Assembly (NCBI GenBank): GCA_963970005.1
Contig: CAXAMN010003891.1
Location: 559,287 to 623,286, forward strand
Direction of reading: 5' to 3'
DNA from: Durusdinium trenchii
Lineage: Eukaryota; Sar; Dinophyceae; Suessiales; Symbiodiniaceae
Length of the DNA: 64,000 bases
The notes below the pieces were generated by a model, which saw nothing but the letters and a program-made list of their open reading frames with translations, did not search any database and was not told where the DNA came from. Shown piece after piece: positions 23,277 to 33,395 of the stretch (its first letter is position 1; the number at the start of each line of letters is the position of its first letter). The translations under genes were made by a program, and so were the position numbers.

Positions 23277-23664
23277 ATGATCAACGAGGGCTATGGCGGC
23301 TATGGTGTGGGGTTGCACGAGAATCATGGAGACATGGATGGCCAAGCTGCTTCAGTTTCCAAAGATGAAGACAGCAGGCCCACACACGATAGTGAGGCTA
23401 CAAGCAAAGATAGCGAGTTGTCAAATACAGACGAGTCTGAGTCCGCAAGTGAAGATACTGATTCGGATGTGTCTTGCAAGGTTGAAGACATTGAAGATGT
23501 GCCCACTGTGAGCCTGCAACATCTACGACAAGCAGATCCGACAGCTGTAGAGGTCACAGCCAGTGCTTTGAAGCATCACGGCTTTGCATGGCTGGACGTT
23601 GGAAGCGACAGATCGATGGAAACTCCTCACGGATCAACAGGCGCTGTGGGACTTTCCAACTCAA
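23277..23664 (+). CDS. 2OG-Fe(II) dioxygenase, exon 1 (N-terminal domain, frameshifted)
   Basis: ATG lies directly after gcttag, a possible spliced-leader acceptor. The first 75 or so residues are an acidic Ser/Asp/Glu-rich tail, followed by VPTVSLQHLRQADPTAVEV and HHGFAWLDVG, the layout of the DIOX_N domain of isopenicillin-N-synthase-like enzymes (a short hydrophobic start, then a Gly-Phe strand). After Gly the family pattern continues only in the +1 frame (KLLTDQQALWDFPTQ, to the GT donor at 23665). One base therefore seems inserted near 23610-23619. Unshifted, the frame runs to 23753 with no family resemblance. Confidence 0.65.
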
Positions 23665-24161
23665 GTGCTTTGCTTGCCGAACTCGAAGACTTTTTGACCA
23701 AGAACGAGCGCCAGGGCAGTCCACATGTCACTGGATTTTGCAGATCATGTTGATGTTCCCTATGTGTGAACCCATTCCAGGAATGAGCGTTTCTTTAGTG
23801 ATCGGCGTGCCCTTTTAGAAGGCTGACATACAAGGCTGAAACGCTTTCAAGAGCGGTCACTGACATACACCCCCTGAAGTAGTCATGAAAGCGGACACCT
23901 GTATTATACATGTTTGTAGAGCAAAAGGGTCACCCAAGAAGCCATTTTGCGATCTTCCATGCTTCTTTCATGCCCTAAGACTCCTTGGTCGGACCGGACT
24001 CGTTTGGCGTCCGGGGCCGAACCAAAGCCTATTTGTTTGAGGGCCCGGATTCTTAGGGTATATAATGGGTCAAGACAGGAAAAATGTTCGGCACAGCCTC
24101 CCAAGATGGCGATCTGAGATCATCAAGGGAGGAGTGTATACAATTAATAGTTGTCTTCCAG

Positions 24162-24555
24162 TTGGTCTCGGCTTCCGCCAAGCCCAAGGCCATGCAGGGG
24201 CACTTCAGTGCAGCACACAAGGATGGGCTTCGCATCGTGACCGGCTCGTATGCCGAGAATGACTTGCAGTTGCCCAAGACTGTTCAAGAGAAGTTGACAT
24301 GCTTGGCCTTGGAGCTGGATGAAGCACAGAAGGATGTGATCCAAGCACTGGCACATACTTTGCAGTATCGCAGCGCTCAAGATCTTGGGGAGCGTTTAGA
24401 TATCCCTTTGCTATGCCCTGAGCAGGGTCGTTTGCGCCCTTATGGCCTTTTGGATGTCGTCCGGTACCACGCGAATGGTCCGGAAGTGGTGGTAGCTCCT
24501 CATGTAGATCCGGGCCTGCTGATCTTAAGCTTGCCACCTGGTTTGGCTTTAGTAT
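24162..24555 (+). CDS. 2OG-Fe(II) dioxygenase, exon 2 (iron ligands His-x-Asp)
   Basis: gttgtcttccag acceptor, phase 0 with the shifted end of exon 1. Carries SAAHKDGLRIVTGSY, a helical middle section, then VVRYHANGPEVVVAPHVDPG: the HVD is the first part of the iron-binding His-x-Asp...His triad, followed by LLILSLPPGLALV. The exon ends at T|GCAATG, a GC donor in phase 1 that the next exon completes as Tyr. The minus-strand ORFs over this exon are shadows. Confidence 0.8.
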
Positions 24556-24647
24556 GCAATGATTAGTCTAAGTGGCCACCTGTGCGATCCTCCCCAAAAA
24601 AAGGTGAATCCCTCAAAGAGATCTTGCTGTTTTCATATTCTTTTCAG

Positions 24648-25144
24648 ATGTTCCTTCACATCTAAGGCCATGTGCTGTTCCTGGCTTAGAGCTGAAGGAT
24701 GCCTCTGGATCATGGCGTGCCGTTCCACCTGGCCTTGGTGTGCTGTGGGCTGGACAGGCTGCAGCTGGGTGGAGAGGTGGCCTACATCGTGTGAAGGCTT
24801 CGCCGGCTCCACGCTTCAGCGCTTGGCATGAACTGTGCAGCCGTTCGCAGTTGTGCCCTCCCATGCTTCAATTCCTGGAGGAGAATGCTTTGGAACTGAA
24901 GTTGGGAGACACGCGGGGGACTCCAGCAGTCTTGGCTTTGTTGCAAGAACATGAAGATCATCTCAATGTGAACATGCTGCAGCGTCGTGGGGTGCCGGTG
25001 GGAAAAGCTCCTTTAGCCTTGCGCCGAGCACGCCAGTTGTCGTGGCAGCGGTTTCGGCCTGACCAGCCTCCACGGGTTTGGAGGCGCCCGATGGTGTGGC
25101 CCAAACTGCCCCGTGGATCCGTAGAAATCGTGCCCCAATCCTGA
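24648..25144 (+). CDS. 2OG-Fe(II) dioxygenase, exon 3 (distal His, RxS, C-terminus)
   Basis: attcttttcag acceptor. After VPSHLRPCAVPGLELKD comes VPPGLGVLWAGQAAAGW and GGLHRVKASPAPRFSAW. The His of GGLHRV is the distal iron ligand and RFS fits the RxS motif that holds 2-oxoglutarate in the isopenicillin-N-synthase-like superfamily. A helical tail ends VEIVPQS and TGA at 25142-25144. Substrate cannot be inferred: the fold covers hydroxylases, desaturases and ring-forming enzymes. The protein is probably cytosolic (no signal peptide seen). Confidence 0.8.
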
Positions 25145-25189
25145 TCCTCCCTTCTTATGCGGTGGCATGTGCAGCTGCCACTGGATCAG

Positions 25190-25324
25190 CCACACTTGTT
25201 TTGGGTGCTGGGTCATGTACAGAGACCCTGCAGCATCGTACGAGATCGCAAGTGCGGAAACTGGAGCTGGCATTCGTCTGGCGCGCTTGGGTTGAGGAGC
25301 GCGATAGGGTCATGATGAGCAAAG
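25190..25324 (+). CDS. Gene H, exon with KLELAFVWRAWVEERDR
   Basis: Start uncertain: the frame is open from inside the end of the preceding gene, with possible acceptors near 25219 and 25232. Ends AAA G|GTAATG, a GT donor in phase 1 restored by the exon at 25469. The amphipathic helix KLELAFVWRAWVEERDR is the most convincing part. The gene would start within about 100 nt of the dioxygenase stop. Confidence 0.45.
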
Positions 25325-25468
25325 GTAATGCAACCGCATGGTGTGGTCTAAAGACATATATACACCGGTGATGTATTGAAGTGGAATCTGCCAGGCAGAT
25401 TCATGCAGATTCAATCCTTTTCTTGACATGAGCGATTTCAACCAGCGAATCTTCGCTGGTCTTGGCAG

Positions 25469-25667
25469 GGTTGGTGGTTGGTCTGAGTCTGCGCCTGCCT
25501 GAGCAGCATGTTTCTTGCCTGAGCTGCCGGGGCAGCAGCCGAGGTTGGTTTCCGGGGTCCGGGGCCGCTCCGTTGGCGTTCCGCACGTCCACAGCGACGG
25601 AGGCATTCATCTCATCCAGTGCCCCACCAACCAACCTTGGCGCAGCTACAGGGACTCTGAAGGCGAG
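25469..25667 (+). CDS. Gene H, exon of 65 codons
   Basis: gtcttggcag|GG acceptor, phase 1 as required by the previous donor. Reads LVVGLSLRLPEQHVSCLSC (two close Cys residues), then a Ser/Thr/Ala-rich stretch; ends GCG AG|GTGGGA in phase 2. A minus-strand frame is also open here but lacks splice signals. Confidence 0.5.
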
Positions 25668-25961
25668 GTGGGATGTGGTGCCGGGGTGTGGTGAGGAAGG
25701 AGCATGAAGGAATCAACACTTGCCAATGCTTTTGGGATCCGATTTCACCACAGGTCACACCTTGCAAGTCTAAAGCTCTGACATCTGTGACTTGAGGCTT
25801 GCCAAATGCTTGGAACATTGGGACATGCTGGGACAGTGCGTAACGGGCCTGCTAGGGCCTGCTAGGGCCGGCCCAAGGACCCTATAGGGGTGAACGGCAT
25901 GCTGGATGGAGAAGTCCTATGTCGTTGTGGATGCAGGAACACCATGGAACACCTAACGCCC

Positions 25962-26036
25962 AGCTTCTTCAGTTCGTGACCGTCCCATCCAGTGACCGAA
26001 CTGACCAGGGTTCCGTTGGTGACCGTTTCCTGTTCA
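25962..26036. repeat. Family III copy, partial
   Basis: CCAGCTTCTTCAGTTCGTGA left and TCCAGTGACCGAACTGACC inside; right end degraded. Confidence 0.65.
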
Positions 26037-26554
26037 TCCGGTGGATGAAGTTCGGTCGAGAGCCAGGGTGAAGGACAGCAATCCAAGTTCAGATTTTGGT
26101 GTGCGACCTCAGCAACAGGCTCAGCAAGATGCTCAACATTCTGCAGGTCTTTGGGGTCCTTGTTGGATCTTAAGTAGCAAATAGCAAAGAATCGAGTGAG
26201 TTGGATTAGAAACCCTACCACGCGAGCTTCGCCATGCCACTTCACGACGTCATGTGGCCTTGTTGGACGTCGCCAGCCGAGCTTCGCCAGCTGAATGAGC
26301 CTCCAGGAGCTCTAGGTGGTTCATTCTTGGAATGGATCCAAGACCAAAGGGCTTCTGAAGCGCTCCCCAAAAAACGAACAGAGAACACAAAGGAAACTTT
26401 TGCTCCCAAAAAACAGGAGCAAAAGGGAACTTCTTCCCATCTACTCCCCCCCCCACACAACGAACACCTGCAACATCAACTGGAGCATGGACCTCCTGTC
26501 ACCGTCCCACCTCCTTACCCCACTCTCTTCCAGCTGAACCGAGCCCATGGGCAG

Positions 26555-26620
26555 CCTCTCCTTCCGCGCTCACCCGCGCGCGGCCCTCGGCCTCTTCGTC
26601 GGCCTCGGCCCTCACCTGGG
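26555..26620 (+). CDS. Gene H, possible hydrophobic exon
   Basis: In phase 2 after gggcag the frame reads LSFRAHPRAALGLFVGLGPHL, a possible membrane helix. The same frame also contains ATG just upstream after a stop, so this could instead be the start of a separate gene. The end in the G tract is not defined. Confidence 0.35.
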
Positions 26621-27246
26621 GGGGGGGCGATGGTGGCGCCGGAGGTGTTGACTGGTGTCTTGAGGAGTTGTGTGGCCTGGCAGGTTTTTCGCAAACAGGT
26701 GACGGTAATGCAACCTGGGTGTGCCCTAAGTATATTATAGTATATTATATATATATATATTATAATACATGAAACAGTCAGAAAGCACTAGTCAGTCAAG
26801 TCCTTTTTGTACATGAGAATGACTTGCAAACTAACCATCATCGTCCACTGTGACTGGTAATGGGATATACTGATATACCCAAGTAGGCCCAAGTAATGCG
26901 CCAGCAGTTCCATGGAGTTAGGTGCCTGAAGGATAAGAGCGTCCAGAGCATCTACGGACTAAAAACCCTTCCTCTGGAACTGGTGGTTGGCATCAAGCTT
27001 TGCATTAGAGGGATTTGAAGTAGAGGGCATCATGTTTTCCAGTTGCTGACGAATGAAACTTTACTTAGATACCAGTAATGTAGACCCTTATCTTGATCAA
27101 GCCCTTGAGACATGGATTGTAAAACCTCTTCAGGCTTGAAGGCTTGAACTCTAATCAAGAGTCTTCATGGGTGTAGGGAGCCCTGGAGATTTGGACATCC
27201 TCCTTGAGCTTTCAACCAACATTATACTGTAGTAGTTATGGATAGT

Positions 27247-27345
27247 CTGAAGTCTCAGTTCGTACCTGAGAAAATGGGTACAAGTATTTGTTTTGAGACG
27301 GTCATGTCCCATTTTCTAACCTAGTTTGGAGGGTCCAGGTAGTTA
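27247..27345. repeat. Family II copy
   Basis: GTACCTGAGAAAATGGGTAC and GTCCCATTTTCTAACC facing arms, ending GGAGGGTCCAGGT. Confidence 0.7.
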
Positions 27346-27648
27346 TTGCATTTATGAAGGCCAGGTTGTTTGGGTTCGACGTTGTTGGAGCCGAAGACCT
27401 TTGAGAAGATCTGCTTCGGCTCAAAAAAACCTGACATCTGGGGCCTTTGGGAGGCTGACATCGCCCTCAAACACGGTTCTACAAACTAGAGCTAACATAG
27501 GAGTGTTCCAATTCAAAGCTCATGCTACTCACCAGGAAGCATTCCGAGCGCCCGCAAGCCATGAACTAAATGAGACTCAGCCACCCTGGTTCCCTGATGA
27601 AACCAAGTCCAAGCAAGTCTAGTAACCTGCGGCTGTTGCTTATCTCAG

Positions 27649-27792
27649 GTGGAAGATGATAACTTCTTCACCCAGGAGCTTCGGACACCGGTGCAGTACG
27701 CTGCGCAGTCCACAGAAGTGGCCTTGGCACCGGCCTTGTCCGTGATGGCGAGGGCAGTGTTGTGCATCTCGTGGGTCGTGTTCAGCCACTGA
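27649..27792 (+). CDS. Gene H, terminal exon
   Basis: cttatctcag|GTG acceptor, 47 codons: VEDDNFFTQELRTPVQYAAQ, then STEVALAPALSVMARAVLCI and SWVVFSH, TGA at 27790-27792. The last 20 residues are hydrophobic and could be a tail anchor. Not recognised. Confidence 0.65.
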   Translation: MEDDNFFTQELRTPVQYAAQSTEVALAPALSVMARAVLCISWVVFSH

Positions 27793-27922
27793 ATTCGTTT
27801 TATGAGGTTTTTGGATGTTTCATGTGTGTTTTTCTATCTATAGTCGGGGGGGGTGCTCTATAAATTAGGTGGTGCTGGTCCTTTTTTATTTTTGGAGTGT
27901 TCTGTTGCGGCCGCCCTCCAAG

Positions 27923-28051
27923 GCTGCGCGGCGCAGCCCAGCAGCGGCATCGAAGTCTACACGGGCCAGGGCTGGCTTTCGGCGGCGATGGCCGAGGGTG
28001 CGCAGAGGGCGGCGGAACGACCCGCAAGAGCTCCTTGGCTGAGAAGAGAAG
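27923..28051 (+). CDS. Gene I, exon
   Basis: ctccaag|GC acceptor; reads CAAQPSSGIEVYTGQGWLS then AAMAEGAQRAAERPARA and ends GAA G|GTATGG in phase 1. It lies about 130 nt after the stop of gene H, so it belongs to a new compact gene. The 250-codon minus-strand ORF across 27886-28638 is a shadow of repeats and this exon. Confidence 0.55.
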
Positions 28052-28551
28052 GTATGGCATGGAGTCGTGCCTTCGTTTCGGTTGGGACTGGGGCATGGGT
28101 GGAAGCCTGGCAGAGATTGGGCACAAGCTTCAAGTTTTCTTGCAGGTGACCTGAAACCAAAGGTGGCTGACTCTTTGTTGTTTTTAATGTTTTTTGATAT
28201 CCTTCGATTTTTTAGAAACATGGAAGTGGATGATGGCCACTTAGAAGGTGGGCTGGTCACTGGTCGAAACAGAAGCCCCCCCAATGCGCCCATGTGCAGC
28301 TTGGAGGGAGGTGCCAAGCTCCTCCAAGCTCCCACCTCTTGTGCTAACCAAGCAGCTTGGTAAGTCCAAGCACGATGGCAGTCACGATGGCTACACATCC
28401 GTCCCTTAAGATCCCCTAGGGCTCCAGTCGTACCTTCGTTTCGAAGGTGGTCCAAACACCTTCTGAGGAGGTACGACTGTAGCCCAAACAGGCCTGAGAA
28501 CGCCAGGCTGGATCTTTTTGTCTCAGCTTCTCGGCATCGCCCGCACCTCAG

Positions 28552-28650
28552 GAGCTTTGCCAAGTGGAGAGGCCCTCGGGGCCGCCGTTGCTGTTCACCT
28601 TTGAGGGCCAGATGAAATCGAGCCTTGGCGTCGACCACGGAGCGATGTGA
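28552..28650 (+). CDS. Gene I, terminal exon
   Basis: cccgcacctcag|GAG acceptor; reads ELCQVERPSGPPLLFTFEGQ then MKSSLGVDHGAM and TGA at 28648-28650. A phase 1 entry, predicted by the donor at 28051, would stop earlier at 28603, so an intermediate exon or another acceptor is needed. Immediately followed by a palindromic repeat. Confidence 0.5.
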   Translation, partial: ELCQVERPSGPPLLFTFEGQMKSSLGVDHGAM

Positions 28651-28659
28651 GGTTGACCA

Positions 28660-28765
28660 ACCAGCTTCTTCAGTACGTGACCTTTTGAAGGTTCCTAAGT
28701 GACCCGAACAGGAGGCTTAAGTGACCTCAAACCAGGTCACCAAAAGGTCACTGAGAAGAACCAGG
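28660..28765. repeat. Family III copy
   Basis: CAGCTTCTTCAGTACGTGAC left, AAAGGTCACTGAGAAGAACC right; begins 10 nt after the gene I stop. Confidence 0.8.
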
Positions 28766-29374
28766 AAGAGGGGTTATATTGATAAGTGACTCTTAACATA
28801 TATAACAGACAAGGCCGAACATCTGGGGTAGCGATGGGAGAGTCTATAAATAGTTTTTTTTGGTTTGCGTTTTCTGGTCCTTTCAAATCGGATTCGGAGG
28901 TGTTATTTTGGGGGTTTCCCGCACTGGGTGCTTCATTCCCTTTTGGTTTCTGGGAAAACAGGTGTCCAACTTTTTCCCACCCGTTTGGGCTCCAGTCGTA
29001 ACTCCTCAGGTTCGGTGGTATTCGACCCCCCAAACCACCCACCCACCCCTGGCCCATCTCCTCAGAAGGTGGTTGGAGGTGTAGGGTCAGAAGTGTTCTT
29101 CCAACTCTGGGATTTGCGATCTGTTCTGGGTGTCCCGGCTGGATTTGCTCATCTATGTCGTTGTTTTCAGTGATTCAAGGTGAGTTGGTTGGTGGTCCCT
29201 TTGGGGGTGGGCACTGGCAATCAGGAAAAAGAGGAACACAGCGGATGTCTATGCTATCCTTCTTATTTCTGGAATAATGTCAAGAAGCATTGTCAAACCC
29301 ACAAAGTTGCAGAACAAACATCTCCACATCCAAGTTCACATGGCATAATACGTGCATCATTCTGCACATCGCAG

Positions 29375-29635
29375 TCACTCGCGGCAGACGCATCCTCCGG
29401 GCCTCCTGTTTCTCCGAGGATCGAAGACCTGATGTCGCGCGTCCTGCCTCTGCCCAGCTTTTGGCTGCCCACCATGCCCATCTCCAGTCTCACCACGCGC
29501 CTGCAGCGCGCCTACCGAAGGGCGACGATGCAGACGTCCGCGGACGTCCCTGACGACGCGGCCGACGCGGCGATGGATCCGCGCAGTGCGTTGGTGGCGC
29601 TGCATGGCTCTGCGTATCCCAGCCAGTTACTTGGT
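29375..29635 (+). CDS. Gene J, exon of 87 codons
   Basis: ctgcacatcgcag acceptor, then SLAADASSGPPVSPRIEDL, MSRVLPLPSFWLPTMPISSL, a TTRLQRAYRRATMQ helix and an acidic Asp/Ala stretch; ends at CA|GTTACT (phase 2) or one of two GT starts just after. Strong G/C third positions and no competing frame. Not recognised. Confidence 0.65.
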
Positions 29636-29802
29636 TACCTTGGTGGTGGTTTCGGAGATGTGATATGTGTTTAATTCTCTTACTTGGAAAGTGGTGGACT
29701 TGTTACTTCTAATCTAATTTCAGTGTTAATTGTTCAACCCTTACTTGGGATGAACCCATATTTGCCGTTCGTGAGTTGAACGTTGAAAGCACCGTTTGCA
29801 GC

Positions 29803-29870
29803 TAGGCTCTGTCCCCGGAGCTGCCGGCGAGCAGAGGCCAGCGGGATTTTTGAGAACATCTTGGAGCCTG
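29803..29870 (+). CDS. Gene J, possible exon
   Basis: After the acceptor gtttgcag two frames are open: one gives RRAEASGIFENILEPG, the other GSVPGAAGEQRPAGFLRTSW. The former is more helix-like. Boundaries and phase not settled. Confidence 0.35.
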
Positions 29871-30203
29871 GATAGGATGGAGATAGGGATCCTGGTGAGG
29901 TGGGAACACTTTGAAGGATTGGTGAGTGGTGCGTTGGTGGGTGTGCATTAAAACAAGGACAAGCCTCCAGTTCAATTCGGCCCCCCTCAAAGGGGAAACT
30001 AGACCAAAACCCGTATACGTATCCCTATGAAATAAGGACACATTTGCACGACATAGAGGTTTCTTTGAGAGCATGAGAGCATGCGCTAAGCACCCATGTG
30101 AGCCAGTTACATGCACATTGCAAGTCCACAACGACCACACACACATCACCTGATAGATGGAAAGCAAGTTTGCATGTTTTGGCCAAGTGCTGGCCGACCC
30201 GAG

Positions 30204-30287
30204 GAATGCTTTCGTTGCCCTGAGCCCACCAAGAACCAGAGCGCTCTGCGAAAGATCTGCGAAGACTTCTTAGTCGACAGGCGATGA
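30204..30287 (+). CDS. Gene J, terminal exon with CxxC
   Basis: cccgag|GAA acceptor; reads ECFRCPEPTKNQSALRKICE then DFLVDRR and TGA at 30285-30287. The CFRCPEP pair plus a later Cys could bind zinc. The frame is also open upstream from 30190. Not recognised. Confidence 0.6.
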   Translation, partial: ECFRCPEPTKNQSALRKICEDFLVDRR

Positions 30288-30678
30288 CTCGGAGGGCAGG
30301 AATTTGGTCAAAGGGCTTTGGACGTCGATTGAAAGCAGAACCTGCATGTCAGTAGAGCAAATGGTTCATTGACTGCAGGATGCATGAATTCCTGCATGTA
30401 TGGCAGTTACAACCGTTTCGATAGTTTGTATACTTCCAATTTGTTCAGGCATCCTTCCAGCTGTGGCATCTTTGTTTATCTCAGTCCTTGAAACTTGGGA
30501 AGTTTACAATTAACCCCCCCACCATGCATCTTTGTTTACCTTCCAAGTGTAAGAACTTCAGGGACCTACTCCTACTCAGTAACTCCCTTTTAAGCATGCT
30601 TCGCTCAAATAGACCGTACCGACCCCAAACATTCCGGCCAAACACCACCGCAACCCATCATGCCCATCACGTCATGAG

Positions 30679-30790
30679 GCGCTTAGAGTTGGCCATCGTG
30701 GATACTGGGGGACCTGGATTGGAGGAATGGTTCGTGCTGGAAGCCTATTGCCGACGCCTGGTCGAACACGAGATGGAGATGGCATGGCCC
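30679..30790 (+). CDS. Gene K, exon
   Basis: ATGAGGCGC: either an ATG start (30674) or an atgag|G acceptor. Reads LELAIVDTGGPGLEEWFVLE then AYCRRLVEHEMEMAWPALG, a well-formed mixed strand/helix pattern. Donor near 30795 not settled. Not recognised. Confidence 0.55.
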
Positions 30791-30961
30791 GCATTGGGGT
30801 GGCTTCATTCGGAGATACCTTTGAAGGGATTTGGACTGGAGGACTTGCCTAGACCCTTTTTATTCCTGATGTGTAGGGATTCTTGGATTTCTTGGGTTTT
30901 TTGACATGTGGATCGCTTGAACCTTGGATGTCCAACCTCGACAGCATGACCTGTATTTCAG

Positions 30962-31021
30962 ATCCGAGCACCCAACGCTGCGGCTGCCTCTTCGACGGGC
31001 GTCGGGCACCCGTCGTCACCC
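30962..31021 (+). CDS. Gene K, exon with RCGCLFDGRR
   Basis: ctgtatttcag acceptor; in phase 1 reads PSTQRCGCLFDGRRAPVVT, then C|GCACCG (GC donor), restored as Arg by the exon at 31094. The intron would be only 72 nt. Two other frames are open in this very GC-rich stretch, one continuing through the next exon. Confidence 0.4.
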
Positions 31022-31093
31022 GCACCGTGAACTGACTGGCTCGCGTTTCGACGACCACGCATCACCACGCGCGCGCGCGCGCTCGTCTTCGAG

Positions 31094-31201
31094 GCCCACG
31101 GAGCGTCTTCGTGGTGAATACCGCCTTCGCGCTGCACGAGGGTTGGATCCTCGAACGTCTGCGGCGTTCGCGCGGCGCGCGGTGGCACGAGGCGCTGCGT
31201 G
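31094..31201 (+). CDS. Gene K, exon with FVVNTAFALHEGWILERL
   Basis: cttcgag|GC acceptor; PRSVFVVNTAFALHEGW then ILERLRRSRGARWHEALR, a clear strand-helix pattern. Ends CGT G|GTCAAG (GT donor, phase 1), completed as Gly by the terminal exon at 32139. Confidence 0.65.
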
Positions 31202-32138
31202 GTCAAGTGCAGTGGGGTGCCGGGTGGCCTCAGATGCTCGGAGACAGCGTGGGTTGGGTGGCGTTGGGGAGATGGTGGGGTGTTTCTTTTAGATTTTAGG
31301 GAAGGGGGAGAGTTGTTGAAAGTCAAGAGCGTGAAAAGGACCTGGTTTAGGACACTCAGTCATGGAAGACCTTGTTCATACATGTTCATACACCCATGTT
31401 CATACATAGGAATGTTGTTGGACTCAGGATTGAAGTTCTTTTTTGCATGAAGCCTATGTATATCATTTAATAAAGACAATCGTGCATTTTGGCTGACCCA
31501 GCATTGAAATGGTTTTACGAATCCACCAGAGGGGGACTCCGTACACCCCCGCGCACATGAGGATGCTGAGCTTGGTGGAAGAGACTGGCTGGAGCTACTG
31601 GGTGAACTTTGAGGAATGAGACCCGACTTGACCCGACCCTCTGACCTAGAAGGGAGAGGAGACTGAGTCTTCAGGCCGGGTTCGGGTGTGAGGCAGGGGC
31701 CTTGGTGAGACTGAGTCGAGGCCTGAGACATTCGGCCGGGTGACCCATTGGGGGTGTGAGTGAGGCAGGGGCCGTCTGGTGGTCCATGGTTTGTTTGGTT
31801 CACCTGTTTTTGTCGATTTGCTCTTGCATTGCTCTCTAATTTATCCTATAGTTTGCTGTTTTTGATGTGTGCTTGTTTTTTTTGTTAAAGGGAGGTGCTG
31901 CATGGTGAGGAAACTGTGGTTCTCACCTGAAAGCGCATTCACAGGAGCTTTCAGGTTGGTAAGAGTCAATATGCCTTAATGGGTCAATAAAATCGCTTCA
32001 AGGAGATGTTTAATGAAACAATGCGGAAAACAACAAACATGTACAACCTATCAATCAAAAGCACCTTTGTCCAATGAACCTTGGGCCTGCTGGGCCTGTG
32101 CAGGGTGTTGTGATCTCCTACCCCTTCCACCCCTGCAG

Positions 32139-32287
32139 GTGCGGGCTCGAACGTGGCTGAGGACCTCTCAAGCGACCTGCACATCCAACTCCGGTGCCGT
32201 ATGTCGCGGCGACGATGGGACCCGGACCGAAGCCGCTGGAAGCATCCCCTGTCGGCCGCTAGACTGGAGAAGCTCAAGGAACTTTAG
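32139..32287 (+). CDS. Gene K, terminal exon
   Basis: cacccctgcag|GT acceptor in phase 1; AGSNVAEDLSSDLHIQLRCR, then MSRRRWDPDRSRWKHPLSA and ARLEKLKEL, TAG at 32285-32287. Basic, Trp-containing C-terminus. Family unknown. Confidence 0.7.
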
Positions 32288-33240
32288 AACTTTGGGGGTG
32301 GACATATCTCGCCGATTTGGACTGTGAGCCGGAGCTGGAACTGTGAAATTGGCATGTGGAAGCTGATGATGACATCGAAAAGTCCAAGATGGTGATGGAA
32401 CCTGAAGAGAATATGGTGAAACACCTGGAAGCTGAACGACCCCCCTTGGTGCTATACCTGATGCCAAGCCAAATGTATATATGAATATGGCCTTTTCCGT
32501 GTCAGGTGTCGTAGGGGACTTGTGGATAGGTTGAGGGTGCTGGGGAGTGTCGCATTTGTTGCCAGTGTCCGGGTCGTCCGGGTACAGGCTGGATTGGCAT
32601 CCGACGTTAAAACTGCCATAGGGCGATAGCCCATCATACTGCATGTATACCATGACTTACGACGTACTGGCTGACTGTACAAACTCAAGCCTTCCTCAAG
32701 AGAAGCTACTCAGCTACTCTTTGCCGGAGAGCTGTACTTGTGGATCACCACAAGGATTTGCTTTTATAACCCAACTACGGTGCTTGGACCAAACTCATCG
32801 TCTCAAGTCGGGTTCCAAGCACCAGCCATGTCGCTCACGCCGCGGTGCTGGATCCGCCAATGAAAGGTCACCTGCGTGGCGTGATAAAAGTGATGCCTGC
32901 AGGGTGGTGAGAGAGCTGAGCTGCTTGAGTTGGATCACGGGATTCAACGGATTGGGTGACCACGACAGACTTGTGACGTCGGTTTTGAAGAAGCTGCTTT
33001 TCATGTATTTGTTCGAATTCGCTGTGTGACTAGAAGAGTCCCGCAAGACCTCTACAGGCAGGAGGCAATTATGCTGTTCCCTGTACCAATGATAGGTCAT
33101 TGTCCCAGAAGTGCTGCCTCGTTTGCGGTTTCTGTATGGTTTCTGTAAAGGTGAACTACTCTCAGGTAGCCAACGGCTTTCCAGTTGAACCAGTTGTGAC
33201 TTCGTAAACCTTACTCCCCTGAGAATTGCTGACGGACTCA
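32288..33240. other. Spacer between genes K and L
   Basis: About 950 nt with no phased exon or terminal exon that I can support. ORFs on both strands are short and AT-mixed. Confidence 0.35.
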
Positions 33241-33257
33241 CGGTGGCCATGCGTCAG

Positions 33258-33395
33258 GACTCGCTACTAGCGGCCAAGTCGCGTCAGCACAGGCGCACGG
33301 TGCGGGGTCAAGCGTCGGTGGGAGTGGCGCAAGCGCAAGGCAGTGCCCAAGGCGAGGACGAGAGGATCAGGAATCACACAAAAGCAAGGAACTAA
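33258..33395 (+). CDS. Gene L, probable terminal exon
   Basis: atgcgtcag|GAC acceptor and a frame reading DSLLAAKSRQHRRTVRGQAS then VGVAQAQGSAQGEDERIRN, TAA at 33393-33395. The frame is open back to an ATG at 33249, so it could be a small initial exon instead. Basic, disordered composition; not recognised. Confidence 0.4.
   Translation, partial: DSLLAAKSRQHRRTVRGQASVGVAQAQGSAQGEDERIRNHTKARN

Noticed and set aside
27886-28638. 250-codon minus-strand ORF
   Set aside because: Antisense to gene I exons and a palindromic repeat; no splice or domain support, and all neighbours are on the plus strand.
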